This document shows positions 12,781-16,268 of a stretch of DNA of 16,268 bases, one piece after another. The notes under the pieces were generated by a model. That model searched no databases. It had not been told where the DNA came from and saw only the letters and a program-made list of their open reading frames with translations. The position numbers and the translations under genes were made by a program. Within the stretch, counting starts at the first letter, position 1. Every line of letters starts with the position of its first letter. Source of the stretch: CAZUVM01 sp964623885 (lineage in GTDB: Bacteria; Verrucomicrobiota; Verrucomicrobiia; Limisphaerales; UBA8199); the NCBI GenBank assembly GCA_964623885.1, contig CAZUVM010000238.1, positions 1-16,268 on the forward strand. Reading direction: 5' to 3'.

Positions 12781-13599
12781 ATGACCCAAACCGAAAAAGC
12801 ACACCGATTTCGCGAACTGCATCAACGCCCAGGTGCGTTCTTGATCCCGAATCCCTGGGACGCCGGTTCTGCCCGCGTCCTCGCTGGACTCGGCTTCGAA
12901 GCATTCGCCACCTCCAGCGGCGCGGCCGCCGCGGTCTATGGCCGTCGTGATGGCAAGCTCACCCGTGATGAAGCCCTCGCCGGCGCCTGTGCCATCGCCC
13001 AGGCCACCGGCCTGCCGGTTTCCGGTGATTTAGAGAAAGGCTTTGGCGATAGTCCGAAGGACGTGGCCGAGACGGTGCGTTTGGCTGCCGAAGCCGGGCT
13101 GGTCGGCTGTTCTATCGAGGATTCCACAGGTGACAAAGATCGGCCGCTGTTCGAGCTACCATTAGCGGTCGAACGCGTCACGGCTGCCGTTCAAGCTGCG
13201 CGATCTTTGCCCTTCCATTTCACATTAACCGCCCGGGCGGAGAACTTCGTGCGCGGTAAACCGGATCTCGATGACACGATCAAACGCCTGCAGGCCTATG
13301 AAAAAGCCGGCGCCGATGTCTTGTTCGCGCCCGCACTTCCCGACCTTGCGGCAGTGCGCGCCGTTTGTTCCGCTGTGTCCCGGCCCGTAAACTTCATGAC
13401 CGGGATTCGTGGCAAATCCTTCTCGGTGTCGGAACTTGCCCATGCCGGAGTCAAGCGCATCAGCTTTGCCTCTTCGCTTTACCGAGCCGCGCTCACCGGT
13501 TTGATCGAGGCCGCATCCGAAGCAAAACAGCGCGGCACCTTTGGGTACCTGGAGAAAACGATCACCAGCGCTGACCTTTACAAGTACATGCCCGAGTAG
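12781..13599 (+). CDS. Isocitrate lyase/PEP mutase superfamily enzyme
   Basis: A 272-residue TIM-barrel enzyme of the PEP mutase/isocitrate lyase superfamily. It opens with FLIPNPWDAGSARVL (20-34), typical of the PEP mutase-like subgroup. The Mg-binding acidic residues are D83 and E85 in GDLEKGFGD, with E113-D114 in GCSIEDST and R152 in TARAENF. Members cleave or form C-C or P-C bonds next to carboxylates (2-methylisocitrate lyase, oxaloacetate hydrolase, PEP mutase and others). The Cys-containing loop of true isocitrate and methylisocitrate lyases (KKCGH-like) is absent; GRRDG lies near that place, so the reaction is open. No prpC, prpD or phosphonate genes are nearby. It follows proS by 27 bp and ends 1 bp from the convergent DUF72 gene. 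Confidence 0.88.
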   Translation: MTQTEKAHRFRELHQRPGAFLIPNPWDAGSARVLAGLGFEAFATSSGAAAAVYGRRDGKLTRDEALAGACAIAQATGLPVSGDLEKGFGDSPKDVAETVRLAAEAGLVGCSIEDSTGDKDRPLFELPLAVERVTAAVQAARSLPFHFTLTARAENFVRGKPDLDDTIKRLQAYEKAGADVLFAPALPDLAAVRAVCSAVSRPVNFMTGIRGKSFSVSELAHAGVKRISFASSLYRAALTGLIEAASEAKQRGTFGYLEKTITSADLYKYMPE

Positions 13600-13600
13600 C

Positions 13601-14299
13601 TTAAGCCGCCAGCTCCAGAAGCCGTTTGGCCATGGCCGGGCCTTTGCCGGCTTCCTCGTGCTTGAAAAAGATGTAAGCATCCTTCCAGTTTTGCTGACGA
13701 ATGCGCGCTACCCACGCCTTCAGTTCCGCGTCGCCATAGTCGGGCTTGCGCAAACGCAGATATCCCCAATCTGATGTAGATTCGAACGGGATCTCGAGGT
13801 CGTTTTCGGCTTCAGCGATGCATAGCACCGCTTTATGTGCCCGAAGCAAATCAAAAATCTCGGCATCGAACCACGATTGATGGCGGAACTCAAACGCGGC
13901 GCGGCAATCTCGAGGCAGCAACCGGAAAAAGTCGCTCAAGCGCGGCGCGTCCTTATGAAAAAACGGCGGCAACTGAAACAGCAACGGCCCGAGACGCTGC
14001 TTGAGCGCGCCTGCTGCCTTGAGGAAATACGCCACCGAATCTTCACTGTCTTTCAGCCGCTGCATGTGAGTGATACGCTGCGGGGCTTTGAGGACGAACT
14101 TGAAACTATCGGGCACCTCTTCACCCCAGGCGGCAAGAACCTCGGCTTTGGGCATGCGGTAGAAAGTATTGTTGATTTCCACGGTTCGGAACCGTTCGCC
14201 GTAAAAGCGGAGCATTTGTTTGTCACCAAGGTCTTCCGGATAAAACGAGCCTTTCCATTCCTTGTAGGAAAAGCCGCTGGTGCCGACATAGAGGTTCAT
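13601..14299 (-). CDS. DUF72 (YecE-like) family protein
   Basis: A 232-residue cytoplasmic protein of the DUF72 family, a TIM-barrel-like fold of unknown function. Characteristic segments are YVGTSGFSYKEWKGSFYP (4-21), VEINNTFYRMP (40-50), FKFVLKAPQRITH (66-78), LLFQLPPFF (106-114), FEFRHQSW (136-143) and WGYLRLRK (178-185). The length is within the family range of about 230-300. The start is the ATG at 14299, 31 bp after the isomerase-like gene that precedes it on the same strand, so the two probably share a transcript. Its stop faces that of the PEP mutase-family gene with one base between. Biochemistry is unknown for this family, and the context adds little beyond a possible link with carbohydrate metabolism. 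Confidence 0.93.
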   Translation of the reverse strand: MNLYVGTSGFSYKEWKGSFYPEDLGDKQMLRFYGERFRTVEINNTFYRMPKAEVLAAWGEEVPDSFKFVLKAPQRITHMQRLKDSEDSVAYFLKAAGALKQRLGPLLFQLPPFFHKDAPRLSDFFRLLPRDCRAAFEFRHQSWFDAEIFDLLRAHKAVLCIAEAENDLEIPFESTSDWGYLRLRKPDYGDAELKAWVARIRQQNWKDAYIFFKHEEAGKGPAMAKRLLELAA

Positions 14300-14330
14300 G
14301 CCCGAAGCATCATCCTTCCCACTTTGGCCG

Positions 14331-15215
14331 TCAGCGCGTGGCGTCCATCAACCCGCGAAAATACCCAATGGATTCGGCAATGCCGGTCAGCGGATTTTCC
14401 ATGTCCTTCTCGTGCTCCAGGCCGCAAACGCCGCTGTATCTTATCTTCCGGAGCGCGCGGACGAATGCCACTAAATCAATGGCGCCGCGGGGCAACTCGA
14501 TGGCACGGCCTTGCTTGTCTGGTGACGTCACATTCTTGAGATGAATATCATAGACCCGATCGGCGAAATCAGTGAGCGCCTTGATCGGGTCCTTGCCGTC
14601 ACGGAATTGATGACCAATGTCCAAACAGAGACCGATCCGTTTATCCATGTTTCTGATTACATCCATCACGCTCTCGGCATTGGGGAACAACTCGGGCATG
14701 TCAGGTCCATGGTTGTGGATAGCATACTTGATATCGTGCTCCTGGAGTTGTTGGCTCACAACCTTGAGTAACTCGGGAGCCGCAACCCGTTTCTTTCCAT
14801 CCATCCGGAAAGGGATCCCCACCAGCGTCTTTACACCGACGCGCTTGGCGTAGGCAAAAGCCTTTATTACCTCGTCCTCGCTGCCCATGTAGATTGGCCC
14901 CACTCCATACCCGCTTACATTATAACTTCGGCATTTGGCATGAAATGCGGCAATCTCCTCGTCTGTGCTGTTCAAGGGCAGATGAAAATCCTTGATACAG
15001 AGGAAATGGACGTCGACTTTTTTCAACATTTCCAGTGCTGGGTCGAGCTTGAATTTGTTAAAGCTGAAGCCAGCAATGCCGAGCCGGAATGAGTCCTGCA
15101 GGTCATCGGTTGCGGGGGGCTGCGCGAAGGCCGAGTCGGTAAACAACTCCCGACCGCCGAATACAGTTACTGCCGCCATGCCGGTTCGCTGCAAAAATGA
15201 ACGCCGTGTTACCAT
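14331..15215 (-). CDS. Tat-exported sugar phosphate isomerase/epimerase-like protein
   Basis: A 294-residue protein numbered from the ATG at 15215. It starts with a twin-arginine signal, MVTRRSFLQRTG, a short hydrophobic stretch and a cleavage-like AFA-Q near residue 31, so it is probably exported folded. The rest is an AP-endonuclease-2/xylose isomerase-like TIM barrel. Candidate metal or catalytic residues are H167 and H169 in IHNHG, D199 and H202 in LDIGH, H225 in DIHLKN and E267 in GLEHE. Members act on sugars or inositols (isomerase, epimerase, dehydratase); the substrate is not evident. A TTG at 15224 could extend it by three codons, but the ATG is preferred. It is divergent from the cupin gene and precedes the DUF72 gene by 31 bp. 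Confidence 0.9.
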   Translation of the reverse strand: MVTRRSFLQRTGMAAVTVFGGRELFTDSAFAQPPATDDLQDSFRLGIAGFSFNKFKLDPALEMLKKVDVHFLCIKDFHLPLNSTDEEIAAFHAKCRSYNVSGYGVGPIYMGSEDEVIKAFAYAKRVGVKTLVGIPFRMDGKKRVAAPELLKVVSQQLQEHDIKYAIHNHGPDMPELFPNAESVMDVIRNMDKRIGLCLDIGHQFRDGKDPIKALTDFADRVYDIHLKNVTSPDKQGRAIELPRGAIDLVAFVRALRKIRYSGVCGLEHEKDMENPLTGIAESIGYFRGLMDATR

Positions 15216-15365
15216 AACAAACAATACTTTTGTGCAACTAAAAGCTAAAGTGAAGATAAATCAGAGAACCCTACTCGCCGCGGATAGGGTGTCACTCGAG
15301 TCGCAGCGCCCTTTACCCAGCGCATCTGCAGAAACTGGTCGCGCGTAGATGCACAAATCTAAAAC

Positions 15366-15371
15366 AAAGGA
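15366..15371 (+). promoter_or_regulatory. Shine-Dalgarno site deciding the cupin start
   Basis: AAAGGA lies 6 bp before the ATG at 15378 but directly abuts the alternative ATG at 15372, so it supports 15378. It is one of few recognisable ribosome binding sites in the window. Confidence 0.55.
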
Positions 15372-15377
15372 ATGATC

Positions 15378-15773
15378 ATGAATATCCAAAGAGTTGGTTC
15401 TCAACCTTCCAACAAAGGCCCGGCCGACTGGTTCACCGGCACAGTGCGCATTGACTCCCCATTCAAGGGAACCGATCCCGCGCGGGTCTCGGGCGCAATC
15501 GTATCGTTCGAGCCCGGAGCCCGAACAGCCTGGCACACCCACCCTCTCGGGCAGACCCTAATAGTCATTGCTGGTTGCGGTTGGGCTCAGCATTGGGGAG
15601 GACCGGTCGAAGAAATCCGGCCCGGCGACATCGTCTGGTTTCCACCAGGTGAAAAGCACTGGCACGGCGCCTCTCCTACTACCGCCATTTCTCACATCGC
15701 CATCCAGGAACAGCTCGATGGCAAGGCCGTGGACTGGATGGAAAAGGTCAGCGACGAGCAGTATCGGAAGTGA
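15378..15773 (+). CDS. Mn-type cupin, hydroxynitrile lyase-like
   Basis: A 131-residue single-domain cupin. It closely resembles, from memory and without gaps, the manganese-dependent cupin hydroxynitrile lyase (mandelonitrile lyase-like) of Granulicella tundricola: the N-terminus RVGSQ, then GPADWFTGTVRID, TAWHTHPLGQTLIV and GEKHWHGA. The metal ligands known in that enzyme, H53, H55, Q59 and H94, are all present at the same positions, as is Q110 in the active site. Such cupins reversibly split cyanohydrins in vitro; their role in the cell is not known and may differ. The ATG at 15378 is chosen over 15372 because of the AAAGGA spacing and the conserved N-terminus. The gene is divergent from the Tat isomerase gene; the 162-bp gap between them should hold both promoters, though I could identify neither with confidence. 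Confidence 0.9.
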   Translation: MNIQRVGSQPSNKGPADWFTGTVRIDSPFKGTDPARVSGAIVSFEPGARTAWHTHPLGQTLIVIAGCGWAQHWGGPVEEIRPGDIVWFPPGEKHWHGASPTTAISHIAIQEQLDGKAVDWMEKVSDEQYRK

Positions 15774-15876
15774 GATGATGAGCTTTCAAAGACTTCAGAA
15801 AATCGTTTCTGATAAGCTGTAATCGCACTCCAAGTTCCTGGTCCAGCCTTTCCAATCATTAGATTTAAAGCGCAAT

Positions 15877-16268
15877 ATGCGCCCCAATCGATTCAGATGG
15901 AAAGCGCGGGAAACTCGGATGCTGGTCTATCTGGCACTCTTGGGCGCAATCGCTGCCTGGAAATTTGTTCCCCGACCTTGGCACCCTTCCATCACAATCG
16001 AAACTGCTCATCACCTCATCTACTCCACTGCCACACGCCAGCAGACGGATGAAACGGCGCACTCGCTGGAACTGCTTTGCCAGGCTTACTCCAACCGCCT
16101 CGGCGGATTGGAGACTTTTCAACGTGCGCATCCAAAGCTAAAGGTCAAACTCTTCAAAGACCGAGCCGAATTCCGTAGGATTAATCCCAACCTGGGCTGG
16201 GCCGAGGCCTTCTACCGTGAACCCTACTGCAGGGCGTATTTTTCCGCTGGCGAATATAATCCCTACCA
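15877..16268 (+). CDS. N-terminal part of a membrane-anchored DUF1570/peptidase MA-like protein (partial)
   Basis: An ATG at 15877 opens a frame that runs to the right edge without a stop (130 codons plus two bases), so the gene continues outside. The N-terminus is basic (MRPNRFRWKARETR) and is followed by a hydrophobic segment (about residues 14-27, MLVYLALLGAIAAW), a signal anchor or signal peptide. The next part contains ETAHHLIYSTATRQQTDET, VKLFKDRAEFRRINPNLGWA and EPYCRAYFSAGEYNPY. This resembles the region before the HExxH-type zinc site in DUF1570/peptidase MA-like proteins of Verrucomicrobia and Planctomycetes. That site, if present, would lie beyond the window, so the activity is unverified. 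The gene starts 103 bp after the cupin stop, on the same strand. Confidence 0.75.
   Translation, partial: MRPNRFRWKARETRMLVYLALLGAIAAWKFVPRPWHPSITIETAHHLIYSTATRQQTDETAHSLELLCQAYSNRLGGLETFQRAHPKLKVKLFKDRAEFRRINPNLGWAEAFYREPYCRAYFSAGEYNPY

Noticed and set aside
15795..15812. Hairpin TCAGAAA-ATCG-TTTCTGA after the cupin gene as a terminator
   Set aside because: The 7-bp stem is AT-rich and no T-tract follows, so it is too weak to call.
1..16268. Defence island, CRISPR array, phage or secretion system
   Set aside because: Scanned for regularly spaced direct repeats, integrases, transposases, nucleases and toxin-antitoxin-like pairs and saw none; the genes are metabolic, signalling and housekeeping.

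Overview
The window looks like a chromosomal segment of a Verrucomicrobiota bacterium, probably of the Pedosphaera/Limisphaerales type (old subdivision 3). This is inference from several traits: a moderately GC-rich sequence, scarce Shine-Dalgarno sites, a Tat-exported sugar isomerase/epimerase-like protein, a secreted GH43 enzyme, a DUF1570-like gene at the right edge, and dispersed GC-rich palindromic repeats in the spacers. No transposase, integrase, phage gene, CRISPR array, rRNA or tRNA was seen, so it reads as ordinary core and metabolic chromosome.

Layout. (1) 2-217: 3' end of an unidentified gene. (2) 295-2497: overlapping argD-argF pair for arginine biosynthesis. (3) 2523-4178: a GAF-domain protein (-), a two-helix membrane protein (+) and a small lipoprotein (-). 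(4) 4368-7941: two reverse-strand receiver/histidine-kinase genes separated by a palindrome-bearing spacer, with no DNA-binding response regulator beside them. (5) 7942-9819: a secreted GH43 glycosidase gene in repeat-rich spacers. They hold a hexanucleotide array and several REP-like palindromes, one of which is identical on both sides of the gene. (6) 9820-13599: a stand-alone IF2_N-domain protein, a flavin reductase-like protein, prolyl-tRNA synthetase (proS) and an isocitrate lyase/PEP mutase family enzyme, all on the plus strand. (7) 13601-15215: a reverse-strand pair, Tat-signal TIM-barrel isomerase/epimerase-like protein then DUF72 protein. (8) 15378-15773: a Mn-type cupin very like Granulicella hydroxynitrile lyase. 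(9) 15877 to the end: the start of a membrane-anchored DUF1570/peptidase-MA-like protein.

The genes do not form one obvious pathway. The clear functional units are argD-argF (ornithine formation and carbamoylation), proS with its downstream PEP mutase-family gene, and the isomerase-DUF72 pair. The two kinases could form a signalling pair, but nothing in the sequence proves that they interact.

I did not find a clear new defence or mobile system. The points most worth a second look are the free-standing IF2_N protein with a tiny ORF abutting its start, the repeat families in the spacers (REP-like palindromes, a 10-bp periodic array and a 6-bp array), the apparently leaderless promoters at two genes, and unusual residues in ArgD and in the two kinases.
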